This document shows positions 1 to 8,394 of a DNA stretch of 28,074 nt, piece by piece. Both the position numbers and the translations under genes were made by a program. Position 1 is the first letter of the stretch. The number at the start of each line of letters is the position of its first letter. Below the pieces are notes generated by a model. The model searched no databases and had not been told where the DNA came from. It saw nothing but the letters and a program-made list of their open reading frames with translations. Source of the stretch: Ruminococcaceae bacterium AM07-15 (lineage in GTDB: Bacteria > Bacillota > Clostridia > Oscillospirales > Butyricicoccaceae); contig QUDE01000027.1 of NCBI GenBank assembly GCA_003477405.1, positions 1 to 28,074 on the forward strand. The letters are read 5' to 3'.

Positions 1-26
1 TCCTATTCGCTCTTCTTTTTTCTATT

Positions 27-52
27 TGTCACACATCATTGTAACACCTACA
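27..52 (+). repeat. 26-bp motif, first copy
   Basis: This stretch upstream of the metK promoter closely resembles the reverse complement of 28023-28048 at the far end of the window. The shared core reads ACACATCATTG, then a variable stretch, then ACCTACA, preceded by TGT. A TTTTTGGAAAA string lies next to both copies. Its role is unknown; a regulator site or a genome-wide intergenic repeat are both possible. Confidence 0.4.
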
Positions 53-81
53 ACACATTTTTGGAAAAAGCAACGGGGGGA

Positions 82-109
82 TTGACAATGGGGAAAAAAC
101 TGATATAAT
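82..109 (+). promoter_or_regulatory. metK promoter
   Basis: The -35 is a perfect TTGACA (82-87) and the -10 a perfect TATAAT (104-109), separated by 16 bp. A TG one base upstream of the -10 makes it an extended -10. It lies directly before the SAM riboswitch, so transcripts would begin near 116. Confidence 0.9.
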
Positions 110-131
110 GCAGAAAGAAAAAACTTCATAG

Positions 132-271
132 CCTTATCAAGAGTGGCGGAGGGAACGGCCCGATGAAGCCCGGCAACCTGCATTTTTGCAAGGTGCCAAA
201 TCCGGCGGTAGTGTATCGAGAGATGAGGGACCTTCGACTGATTGCGCTCCGCCTGGCGGGGCGCTTTTTTT
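132..271 (+). promoter_or_regulatory. SAM-I (S-box) riboswitch leader
   Basis: The aptamer spans about 132-228. It carries the S-box signatures CTTATCAAGAG, GGAGGGA, GGCCCGATGAAGCCCGGCAACC split over 153-178, and AAGGTGCCAAATCC. The P1 helix is closed by CCTTATC (132-138) with GATGAGG (222-228). A GC-rich terminator hairpin follows at 244-271. In this family S-adenosylmethionine binding stabilises P1 and favours termination, so metK would be expressed when SAM is low. Position directly before metK fits. Confidence 0.96.
244..271 (+). terminator. riboswitch expression-platform terminator
   Basis: An 8-bp stem (GCGCTCCG with CGGGGCGC, one G-U pair) and a short loop are followed by seven T at 265-271. 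It sits between the SAM-I aptamer and the metK start, where an SAM-controlled intrinsic terminator is expected. Confidence 0.88.
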
Positions 272-329
272 GCCTGTCAGGCATCGGCTCTACCTGGACG
301 CTATGAAAACAAAGAAAGGAAGCATATCC

Positions 330-1511
<1,182 letters not shown>

Positions 1512-1533
1512 GCTTTTTAAAAGTGCAAAAATA

Positions 1534-1567
1534 AAAATCCCGCGCCTTTTCATAGGTGCGGGATTTT
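1534..1567. terminator. bidirectional terminator between convergent genes
   Basis: AAAATCCCGCGCC pairs with GGTGCGGGATTTT (one G-U pair), with A and T tracts on either side. It can end transcripts of metK from the left and of the M42 peptidase from the right. Confidence 0.9.
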
Positions 1568-1586
1568 TTTATGCTATATGGAAGAA

Positions 1587-2621
1587 TTACTTTTCCAGGT
1601 AGAAGCGGATGCACTGGAAGGTCTGCTCCAGAGCGGAGATGTGAGTGCGCTCGTAGCCATGGGAAGCATAAACGCCAGGGCCCATGGTCATATGCCGGGC
1701 GTCATAGCCGGCCACCAGGCTGCCTTCCACATCGGAGCCATAGCGGTAATAGGTGTCCACGGCATAGTCCACGCCGTTTTCCTTGCAGGCCAGGGCCAGC
1801 TCTTTCAGCAGCTCATAGCTGTAGGGACCCTTGGAGTCCTTGGCGCACAGGGAGACCTTCCGCTCGGTGCCGGCCTGCAGCTCGCCTACGCAGCCCATGT
1901 CCACGGCGATGATGTCGTGGGCATCCCGGGGGATGAGGGTGGCGCCGCCGGTGCCGATTTCTTCATACACGCTGAACTGCACCCACACCTGACGCTTCAG
2001 CTGCACCTTTTCGTCCTTTACATACTTGGCATAGGCCAGCAGAATGGCGCAGCAGGCCTTGTCGTCCAGGAAGCGGCTTTTGATGTAGCCCGATTTGGTG
2101 ACCACGGTGCGGGGGTCCAGGCAGACAAAGTCGCCGGTCTCAATGCCCAGAGCCAGCACATCTTCTACCGAGTGTACATCTTCGTCAATGACCACTTCGA
2201 TGTTCTCGTCAAAGCTGCGGGGATCGTTCACATGGGGGTTCACATGGGTGGAGGCGTTTTCCACCTGGATGGTGCCGGAATAGGAGCCGTTGAACTTGGT
2301 GATGATCTCCACATTGCTGGTTTCCACATTGTTGGGGTTGAGTCCGCCGATGGGGGTGATCATCAGAGTGCCGTTTTCCTTGATGGCCCGGACCATGGCG
2401 CCCAGGGTGTCGGCATGGGCGGTGAGGGTGATGGGGTTGCCTTCGCCGCCCAGGCAGCAGGCCACGCCGCCCCGGCGGGGACCGGTGGTTTCCGGGTAGC
2501 CGATGCGACCCAGCTCTTCACGGAGATACTGCTGCACTTCCTGATTGTAGCCGGTGGGGCTGTGGATGGCCAGCAGCTTCTGGGTCTGCTCCACCATGTA
2601 GTCTACATACTTCTTGTCCAT
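1587..2621 (-). CDS. M42 family metallopeptidase (glutamyl aminopeptidase/endoglucanase-like)
   Basis: The 344-residue product has the layout of M42 di-zinc aminopeptidases, cytoplasmic oligomeric enzymes that trim short peptides. Metal-binding and catalytic motifs are in order: AHADTLG (H69, D71), LDDKA (D186/D187), the general-base pair in YEEIGTGG (E220, E221), the VDMG aspartate D241, and a C-terminal SHGYERTH histidine. No signal peptide is seen. An AGGAG lies just upstream of the ATG. The SLH-GH18 gene ends 50 bp upstream on the same strand with no terminator between, so cotranscription is plausible; the gap is AT-rich and could also hold a weak promoter. Annotation sometimes calls this family cellulase M, but peptidase is the established activity. 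The peptide substrate cannot be inferred. Confidence 0.93.
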   Translation of the reverse strand: MDKKYVDYMVEQTQKLLAIHSPTGYNQEVQQYLREELGRIGYPETTGPRRGGVACCLGGEGNPITLTAHADTLGAMVRAIKENGTLMITPIGGLNPNNVETSNVEIITKFNGSYSGTIQVENASTHVNPHVNDPRSFDENIEVVIDEDVHSVEDVLALGIETGDFVCLDPRTVVTKSGYIKSRFLDDKACCAILLAYAKYVKDEKVQLKRQVWVQFSVYEEIGTGGATLIPRDAHDIIAVDMGCVGELQAGTERKVSLCAKDSKGPYSYELLKELALACKENGVDYAVDTYYRYGSDVEGSLVAGYDARHMTMGPGVYASHGYERTHISALEQTFQCIRFYLEK

Positions 2622-2671
2622 ACTAAAATCGCTCCTTTTTGTATATAAATTTAAGAAAACAACAAATTGTA

Positions 2672-4372
2672 TCAGAATTCGTTCTCAATGGACTCCCACA
2701 CATTCAAATGAAGTCCATCTTCATCGGGCACCAGGCCCAGCCGCCACAGGGAGACGCCGCCGATGCCGAAGGCCCGGGCCAGAGTGCATTTCATCTGCAC
2801 ACTGTCGGCATTTTCGTACCAGACCACATTGTAGGTGCCGTCGCTGTCATCGTAATAGTAGAGGTAGGGGCTTTGAGAGCTTTCATCAAAGTAATATTCC
2901 GAGGAACCGGACTGGAGCCGGTTGCGGATGGCCTCATAGCTGGAGGCTTTGGCGGTGCTGGAGAAGGTGGTGTCGGTATATTCCCACCGGGTGGTGCCGA
3001 AGGAGATGGCCAGCAGCACCTTGCTTTTGTCCCGCACGCCGGTCTGCTCGTCAGTGATCTGAAGCAGGGCCTGGTAGACCTTGTTGAAGGGGGCCAGGGG
3101 TGTTTGGGGAATGTCGGTCTGGAGATAGTCCGGCAGTGTATTGGGGTCGTAATCGTGGGCCATGAGAATCACTTTGTCCACAATGTCGCCAATGGCCCGC
3201 CAGTCATAGCCCTGGTAGTTTTCCATGGGAGGCAGGGCACAATACAACAGGTATGAGCCGTTTTCATTCAATTCCTGGCGCAAAAGGGTGAGAAAAGCGG
3301 TGAAGGGGGCTTTATAGCTTTCCGAGACAAAGCCTTCAAAGTCGATGGTCACTCCTTGATAGGAGGGATTTTCCCGGAGAAAATCCACGATGGCCTGCAC
3401 GGTAGCTTCCCGGTTTTCCTCTGAGAGGATCAGGGAAGCTTGGGTGTTCCCGTCATAAGTTTGGCTCAGATCCAGATAGACTCCCAGCAGCAGGGACACC
3501 TGGGATTCCTTGGCCAGATCGACGATCTCCTGGCTTCCGGCGGGCACGGCCCAGTCGTTGTTGCCAGCAGAAGTGGTGTTGAGCCAAGGACCGGTTTCCC
3601 CATATTCCATCCGGCTCCAGCCGGTGGTCATGGAAGTGAGGGAAGAGATTTTATCCTTCTGAGAATAGGAAGAGATGGCATAAAAGCCGTGGAGCTCCGA
3701 AAGATCGGTTTGGGACACACGGTAAAACCGCATCATCATCGCAGCGGTCTGTTCCCGGGTGGCGGTGCCTTTGGGATCAAAGGTGGTGGGGGTTTCTGTT
3801 GTCTGTCCCTGGATGATGCCCAGGTCATAGGCGATGCGCACCCCATAGAAAGTATCCGGGTTTTGGGTGGGGGACAGATCCAGGAAGGGATTGTCCAGGG
3901 ACAGGGCGGCAAGGCTGTTTTCGGCCTGGGAGGAAATGCCCAGGGCCCGCACCAGCATCACGGCCATTTCTTCCCGGGTGATGGCATCATCGGGGCGGAA
4001 AGAATAGGATCCGGCGCTTTCGATCAGCCCGTGGGCTTCGGCCGCGGCCACCGCTCCGGCGGCGTAGTGATCCTGGGGCACATCGGAGGCCTTGGGAGTC
4101 TGGGACAGATCCCAGCCCATCAGCCGCCCCAGCATGAGCACAAAGTCGCAGCGTTTGAAGGTGAGATAGGTTCCGTATTCATTGTTCCCGATGCCCTGGG
4201 TGATTCCCTGCTCCCGGAGGAAGAGGATGTCCTCATAGGCAAAGCTGTCCGCCGGCACATCGGAAAATGGCTGGGCCGCGGCCTGAAGGGCGGGGCCAAG
4301 GGAAAAGATAAGGCAAAAACAAAGAGCCAGAGCCAGCAAACGGCCTGGCAAAGATGTAAGTGAAAATTTCAT
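2672..4372 (-). CDS. SLH-domain GH18-like cell-wall protein
   Basis: The 566-residue secreted protein begins with a signal peptide (basic start, hydrophobic stretch to about residue 35). Three S-layer homology modules follow (about residues 36-190): one starts FSDVPADSFAYEDI, the second carries FRPDDAITREEMAVML, and the third ends TATREQTAAMMMRFY. SLH modules anchor proteins to secondary wall polymers. The rest is a GH18 barrel like that of SleL/YaaH-type cortex or peptidoglycan N-acetylglucosaminidases. The catalytic strand reads GVTIDFEGF with D344 and E346 kept, while the first aspartate of the canonical DxxDxDxE is Q and the second T. The open frame extends 52 codons further upstream, but the signal peptide and an AAGGAGG ending about 5 bases before the codon fix ATG 4372. 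It is divergent from the apbE-like gene. A wall or spore-cortex hydrolase is likely; substrate unproven. Confidence 0.88.
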   Translation of the reverse strand: MKFSLTSLPGRLLALALCFCLIFSLGPALQAAAQPFSDVPADSFAYEDILFLREQGITQGIGNNEYGTYLTFKRCDFVLMLGRLMGWDLSQTPKASDVPQDHYAAGAVAAAEAHGLIESAGSYSFRPDDAITREEMAVMLVRALGISSQAENSLAALSLDNPFLDLSPTQNPDTFYGVRIAYDLGIIQGQTTETPTTFDPKGTATREQTAAMMMRFYRVSQTDLSELHGFYAISSYSQKDKISSLTSMTTGWSRMEYGETGPWLNTTSAGNNDWAVPAGSQEIVDLAKESQVSLLLGVYLDLSQTYDGNTQASLILSEENREATVQAIVDFLRENPSYQGVTIDFEGFVSESYKAPFTAFLTLLRQELNENGSYLLYCALPPMENYQGYDWRAIGDIVDKVILMAHDYDPNTLPDYLQTDIPQTPLAPFNKVYQALLQITDEQTGVRDKSKVLLAISFGTTRWEYTDTTFSSTAKASSYEAIRNRLQSGSSEYYFDESSQSPYLYYYDDSDGTYNVVWYENADSVQMKCTLARAFGIGGVSLWRLGLVPDEDGLHLNVWESIENEF

Positions 4373-4382
4373 GGGTACCTCC

Positions 4383-4411
4383 TTGCGTCCGTGGGGTTGG
4401 AACTGTACAAT
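4383..4411 (+). promoter_or_regulatory. candidate promoter of apbE-like gene
   Basis: TTGCGT (4383-4388) and TACAAT (4406-4411) are spaced by 17 bp. It faces the ApbE-like gene and overlaps the translation start region of the divergent GH18 gene, so the two units may share control. The -35 is weak. Confidence 0.5.
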
Positions 4412-4508
4412 ACAATCATGCCACAAAACGGGGGCGGACGCAATCATCCAGCGAAAATTTTCCCTTTTTCCCGGAAAAACCGGCCCTAGATCCATGGAGG
4501 ATATCAAA

Positions 4509-5525
4509 TTGAAACTGCGAAGAATCATTGGCGTATTGCTGTGCCTGGCCCTTTGCCTGGGGATGCTGTCCGGCTGCGGCGGGGAGAAGCGATACAGCGG
4601 AGAATTTTATGGAGCCTTTGACACGGTGGTAATTGTGACGGCCTACTGCGCCTCCCAAGAGGAATTTGACGAGCTTTTTTCCCAGACGGAAGAAGAGCTT
4701 CTGCGCCTGTCCCGGCTCTATGACATCTATGTGCCCTATGAGGGGGTCACCGGCCTGTACCAGCTGAACCAAAAAGCCGGTCAGGGGCCGGTGGAGGTGG
4801 AGCCGGAAGTAATGGAGCTGTTGCTGTTTGCCCGGGAGTGCTATGACAGGACCGGAGGCGTGGTGAATGTGGCCATGGGCAGTGTGTTGTCCATTTGGCA
4901 CGATTTGAGAGAGCAGGCGGCGGAGGAGCCGGAAAAGGCCCAGCTGCCTTCCCGGGAGGAGCTTTCCCAGGCAGCGGAACACTGCCGCATCGAAGATCTG
5001 GTGCTGGATGAGGAAGGGGGTACCGCAGAGCTGCGGGACAGCCAGATGTCCCTGGATGTGGGGGCGGTGGCCAAAGGCTTTGCTGTCCAGCAGGTTACAG
5101 AGAGTCTGATGGAAAGCGGGTATGAAAATTTCGTCATTTCTGCTGGGGGAAATGTACAGGCCCAGGGAGCGCCGCCGGAGAAAGATGGATGGAGCGTGGG
5201 CATTGAAGATCCCCAGCAGGCCGGAGAGCTCATTGATACGGTGACCATCACATCCCAGGCCGTGGTCACTTCCGGCGGTTACGAGCGGTTTTACACTGTG
5301 GACGGGAAGCGGTATCACCATATCATCGACCCGGAAACCCTCTATCCCGCCCAGCGGATGCTGTCGGCCACGGTGATCTGCGACGATGGAGCACTGGCCG
5401 ACTGTCTTTCCACTGCATTGTTCCTGATGGAACCGGAGGAGGCGCTGGAATTTGCCCGGTCCCAAGGGGCCCGGGCCATTCTGGTGACATTGGATGGCCA
5501 GGTGCTGGACACCCAGGAAAAATGA
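4509..5525 (+). CDS. apbE: FAD:protein FMN transferase (ApbE family) lipoprotein
   Basis: ApbE enzymes use FAD to attach FMN covalently to a Ser/Thr on extracytoplasmic proteins such as RnfG or NqrC subunits. The 338-residue product starts with a lipoprotein signal (KLRR, hydrophobic core, LSGC lipobox, Cys23). It shows the family signatures VVNVAMGSVLSIWHD, DVGAVAKGFAVQQV, ISAGGNVQAQG, VTSGGYERFY, HHIIDPETLYPA and DGALADCLSTALF. The best start is TTG 4509: TGGAGG (4495-4500) lies 8 bases before it, while the in-frame ATG at 4494 has no ribosome site and would put acidic residues before the signal. The flavin-accepting partner is not in the window. The next gene has its own promoter, so this looks monocistronic. 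Confidence 0.94.
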   Translation: MKLRRIIGVLLCLALCLGMLSGCGGEKRYSGEFYGAFDTVVIVTAYCASQEEFDELFSQTEEELLRLSRLYDIYVPYEGVTGLYQLNQKAGQGPVEVEPEVMELLLFARECYDRTGGVVNVAMGSVLSIWHDLREQAAEEPEKAQLPSREELSQAAEHCRIEDLVLDEEGGTAELRDSQMSLDVGAVAKGFAVQQVTESLMESGYENFVISAGGNVQAQGAPPEKDGWSVGIEDPQQAGELIDTVTITSQAVVTSGGYERFYTVDGKRYHHIIDPETLYPAQRMLSATVICDDGALADCLSTALFLMEPEEALEFARSQGARAILVTLDGQVLDTQEK

Positions 5526-5558
5526 AAGGGATTTTACACAGACTTTACTGTATAAATT

Positions 5559-5587
5559 TTGACATAGGGGCATATTTATGGTAAAAT
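5559..5587 (+). promoter_or_regulatory. promoter of decarboxylase beta/gamma unit
   Basis: A perfect TTGACA (5559-5564), 17 bp, and TAAAAT (5582-5587) with an extended -10 (TGG). Transcripts would start near 5594 and begin with the palindrome at 5603-5618. Confidence 0.88.
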
Positions 5588-5602
5588 TCCAAGAGCGCCG
5601 CT

Positions 5603-5618
5603 CCTATTTATAAATAGG
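5603..5618. promoter_or_regulatory. 16-bp perfect palindrome in the 5' leader
   Basis: CCTATTTATAAATAGG is a perfect inverted repeat about 16 bp downstream of the -10. It may be an operator for a dimeric regulator that blocks early elongation, or a weak RNA hairpin. No regulator gene is adjacent. The ribosome site GGAG of the beta subunit lies about 20 bp further on. Confidence 0.5.
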
Positions 5619-5649
5619 ACGGAAAGAACAAAAGGAATGGAGAAGAGGT

Positions 5650-6789
5650 ATGGATTTTTTAACAGAAGGGATCCTCTCCATCACTTGGCAGCAAGTGGTG
5701 ATGTATGTCATCGGCGGCCTGCTGATCTGGCTGGCGGTGAAGAAGGAAATGGAACCGGCGCTGCTTTTGCCCATGGGCTTCGGCGCCATCCTGGTCAATA
5801 TCCCCATGTCCGGGGTGCTCACCCAGACCATGGAAGGGGCCGGTCAGGTAGAAGGAATCATCGATTGGCTCTTTGAAGTGGGCATTCACGCCTCGGAAGC
5901 CATGCCTCTGCTGCTTTTTATCGGCATCGGCGCTATGATCGACTTCGGACCGGTGCTTTCCAACCCCAAGCTGCTGCTCTTTGGCGCGGCGGCTCAGTTC
6001 GGCGTGTTCCTCACCATCACCGTGGCCTCTCTGCTGGGCTTTGATCTGGTGGATGCGGCGGCTACCGGCATCATCGGTGCGGCCGACGGCCCCACCGCCA
6101 TTCTGGTCAGCCTGGTGCTGGGCAGTAAGTACATCGGCGCTATCGCGGTGGCGGCCTATTCCTATATGGCCTTGGTGCCCATCATCCAGCCCTTTGCCAT
6201 CAAGCTGTGCACCACCCGGAAGGAACGGCTCATCCGCATGCCCTATGAGCCCAAGAGCGTCAGCCGCATGACCCGGCTGCTCTTCCCCATCGGCGTCACA
6301 TTGGTGGCCGGTCTGGTGGCTCCCGCTTCGGTGAGCCTGGTGGGCTTCCTCATGTTCGGCAACCTGATCCGCGAGTGCGGTGTGCTGGAGAACCTGTCCC
6401 AGACCGCCCAGAAGGAGCTGGCCAACCTGATCACTCTGCTGCTGGGCATCACCATTTCCGCCAGCATGAAGGCCGAAAGCTTCATCAATGTGCAGACGGT
6501 GATGATCATGGCTCTGGGTGTTGTGGCCTTTGTGTTTGACACCGTGGCCGGCTGTATGTTTGCCAAGATCATCAACTTGTTTTCCAAGAACAAGATCAAT
6601 CCTATGGTGGGCGCTGCCGGTATCTCGGCCTTCCCCATGTCCTCTCGCGTAATCCAGAAGATGGGCCTGAAAGAAGACCCCACCAACCATCTGCTGATGC
6701 ACGCGGTGGGAGCCAATGTGGCCGGTCAGATCGGTTCGGTTATCGTGGGCGGCGTGATTCTGGGCCTGGTGCCCGGCATGCTGCTGTAA
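5650..6789 (+). CDS. Na+-translocating carboxybiotin decarboxylase beta subunit
   Basis: This is the integral membrane beta subunit of the OadB/GcdB/MmdB family, which couples decarboxylation of carboxybiotin to Na+ export. The 379-residue length matches the family. It has multiple membrane segments and the conserved GIIGAADGPTAILVS motif, whose aspartate is essential for Na+ and proton coupling in characterised members, plus SAFPMSSRVIQK near the C terminus. ATG 5650 has GGAG 7 bases upstream. The 44-residue gamma-like gene follows 16 bp later. No carboxyltransferase alpha subunit or biotin carrier is in the window, so the substrate (oxaloacetate, glutaconyl-CoA or methylmalonyl-CoA) cannot be told and those subunits must be elsewhere. 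Confidence 0.95.
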   Translation: MDFLTEGILSITWQQVVMYVIGGLLIWLAVKKEMEPALLLPMGFGAILVNIPMSGVLTQTMEGAGQVEGIIDWLFEVGIHASEAMPLLLFIGIGAMIDFGPVLSNPKLLLFGAAAQFGVFLTITVASLLGFDLVDAAATGIIGAADGPTAILVSLVLGSKYIGAIAVAAYSYMALVPIIQPFAIKLCTTRKERLIRMPYEPKSVSRMTRLLFPIGVTLVAGLVAPASVSLVGFLMFGNLIRECGVLENLSQTAQKELANLITLLLGITISASMKAESFINVQTVMIMALGVVAFVFDTVAGCMFAKIINLFSKNKINPMVGAAGISAFPMSSRVIQKMGLKEDPTNHLLMHAVGANVAGQIGSVIVGGVILGLVPGMLL

Positions 6790-6805
6790 GAAAGGGGCGC
6801 TTAGG

Positions 6806-6940
6806 ATGAATGTGGATTTTCATGTGGTGAGCCAGACTCTCCAGCTGATGTGGCAGGGCATGGCCGCGGTGTTCGTTGTGATGATGATCATTTATATCAT
6901 GGTCCTGGCCCTTTACATCGGCACCCATAAAAAAGGTTAA
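6806..6940 (+). CDS. very short OadG-like gamma subunit of sodium pump decarboxylase
   Basis: A 44-residue open frame with ATG 6806 and TAA 6938-6940, 16 bp after the beta subunit. The product starts MNVDFHVVSQTLQLMWQGM and continues into a single hydrophobic helix of about 20 residues, then a short THKKG tail. The pattern L--MWQGMAAVFVVM resembles the OAD_gamma membrane anchor (GMGVVF-type), which holds the decarboxylase complex together. Typical gamma subunits are about twice this size with a long cytosolic tail; here only the anchor remains, comparable to the very small extra subunits of some methylmalonyl-CoA decarboxylases. A weak AGG precedes the start, so translational coupling is likely. 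A strong hairpin follows. Confidence 0.78.
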   Translation: MNVDFHVVSQTLQLMWQGMAAVFVVMMIIYIMVLALYIGTHKKG

Positions 6941-6949
6941 AATTGTTTT

Positions 6950-6984
6950 CAAATCCCCGAAGCACAGCGTGCTTCGGGGATTTG
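6950..6984 (+). terminator. perfect 16-bp hairpin after the beta/gamma unit
   Basis: CAAATCCCCGAAGCAC (6950-6965) pairs without mismatch with 6969-6984 over a 3-base loop. The T run is short and within the stem, so this may be a weak intrinsic terminator or an mRNA 3'-end stabiliser. Confidence 0.8.
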
Positions 6985-7023
6985 TCCATATACTGTACAA
7001 AAATGGCAAAGATGGCCCGGCTC

Positions 7024-7052
7024 TTGTGCCGGGGGGTGTATTCTGGTACAAT
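7024..7052 (+). promoter_or_regulatory. promoter of MFS gene
   Basis: TTGTGC (7024-7029), 17 bp, TACAAT (7047-7052) with an extended -10 TGG. It is followed by a leader of about 65 nt with a GC-rich CCGCCGCGGGGGTTTGCGGCGG hairpin split over 7070-7091. Confidence 0.75.
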
Positions 7053-7123
7053 AGAGTGTAGCAGATAAACCGCCGCGGGGGTTTGCGGCGGCAGCGCAAC
7101 AGAAAAGAGGAGAGGAACAAGCA

Positions 7124-8332
7124 ATGAAACTCAAACGCGAGTCCTACGGCATCGTTATGATGCTGGGCCATTTGTGCGCCGACATCAGCGGCGGCGCCCT
7201 GCCGGCCATCCTGCCCTTTTTGGTGGCTCAAAAAGGGATCAGCCTGGCTTCGGCAGCCGGATTGACCTTTGCCCTCAGCAGCATCGGTTCGGTGATCCAG
7301 CCGGTGTTCGGCTCCATGGCCGACAAACACTCCCGGCCCTGGATGATGTGCCTGGGCATCTTTATGTCGGGCTGCGGCATTTCCATGCTGGGATTTCTGG
7401 ACAGCTATTGGGCCATGTTTGCAGCGGTAGCTTTCACTGGTATCGGCTCGGCCCTGTTCCATCCCGACGGCGGACGCATGGCCAATTATGTGGCTGGCGA
7501 GCGCAAAGGCCGGGGCATCAGCAACTTTTCCGTGGGCGGCAACCTGGGCGGCGCCGTGGGTCCCATGCTGGCGGTGTTCGGCATCTCCCACTTTGGCCTG
7601 AAGGGCACGGCGATTCTGGCCGTTCCTGCTTTTCTCATGGCCGCTTTCCTGCTGAGCCAGACCAAGACGCTGGCCGGTTTTGCCAATGAGGGGGCCCAGG
7701 CCACCAAAGCGGCTATGGCGGCCGGACAGAAGGACGACTGGAAAGGCTTTGGAAAGCTCACCGCCGTCACCTTCCTTCGTTCCACTTTGTCCATCGGCAT
7801 GACCACCTTCATCCCCCTGTTCTGGATGAGCGTGCTTCTCCAGTCCGATGCCCGCTCTGGTACCACTACTACGATTATCGCTTTTGCCGGTGCCCTGTCC
7901 ACTCTCATCGGCGGCCGTCTGGCCGACCGGCTGGGCTTCAACCGGGTTATCCGCTCCGGCTTGGTGATGTACATCCCCTGCCTGCTGGTGATCATCTTCT
8001 CCCGGTGGGTGGGCCTGTCCACCATCATGCTCATTCCCCTGGCCATGAGCCTGAACCTGGCCTTCAGCCCCTCCGTGGCCCTGGGCCAGAAGCTGCTGCC
8101 CAACCATGTGGGTCTGGCTTCCGGCATCACCATGGGTCTGGCCTCCAGCTTTGGCGGCGTGATTTCTCCTATTCTGGGTAAGGTGGGCGACGCCCAGGGA
8201 CTGCCCACTGTGCTGTGGATCCTGGTGGGCGTGGCCGTGGTGGCCTGCGTGGGCTCCTTCTTCGTGCCCGACGCACCCGAGGCTGTCAAAGTTCCGGCTT
8301 CTTCCCAGGCAGCTTCTCAAAAGACAAACTAA
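7124..8332 (+). CDS. MFS transporter, fosmidomycin-resistance (Fsr)-like
   Basis: A 402-residue major facilitator with about 12 hydrophobic segments. The segment FHPDGGRMANYVAGERKGRG followed by SNFSVGGNLGGAVGP matches the distinctive FHP-(E/D)-and-VGGN pattern of Fsr-type exporters, and GSMADKHSRPWMM after the second segment is the MFS loop motif. Members are proton-driven exporters; drug resistance is known for E. coli Fsr, but the natural substrate here cannot be told. ATG 7124 has GAGGAG/AGGA sequences upstream. It has its own promoter and is closed by a bidirectional terminator. No dedicated regulator is adjacent. Confidence 0.88.
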   Translation: MKLKRESYGIVMMLGHLCADISGGALPAILPFLVAQKGISLASAAGLTFALSSIGSVIQPVFGSMADKHSRPWMMCLGIFMSGCGISMLGFLDSYWAMFAAVAFTGIGSALFHPDGGRMANYVAGERKGRGISNFSVGGNLGGAVGPMLAVFGISHFGLKGTAILAVPAFLMAAFLLSQTKTLAGFANEGAQATKAAMAAGQKDDWKGFGKLTAVTFLRSTLSIGMTTFIPLFWMSVLLQSDARSGTTTTIIAFAGALSTLIGGRLADRLGFNRVIRSGLVMYIPCLLVIIFSRWVGLSTIMLIPLAMSLNLAFSPSVALGQKLLPNHVGLASGITMGLASSFGGVISPILGKVGDAQGLPTVLWILVGVAVVACVGSFFVPDAPEAVKVPASSQAASQKTN

Positions 8333-8346
8333 ATCATAAGCAATCA

Positions 8347-8382
8347 AAAAGGCCTGTCTCCCGCTGGAGAGACAGGCCTTTT
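8347..8382. terminator. bidirectional terminator between MFS and CDF genes
   Basis: AAAAGGCCTGTCTC (8347-8360) pairs perfectly with GAGACAGGCCTTTT (8369-8382). The stem ends in T runs on both strands, serving the convergent genes. Confidence 0.92.
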
Positions 8383-8394
8383 CACTGTGGAAAA

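Noticed and set aside
4373..4528. 52-residue N-terminal extension of the GH18 protein
   Set aside because: It would bury the signal peptide; AAGGAGG lies just before ATG 4372.
6740..8347. 535-codon minus-strand open frame opposite the MFS gene
   Set aside because: Rich in His, Gly and Gln with no recognisable family; it is the antisense shadow of a codon-biased GC-rich gene.
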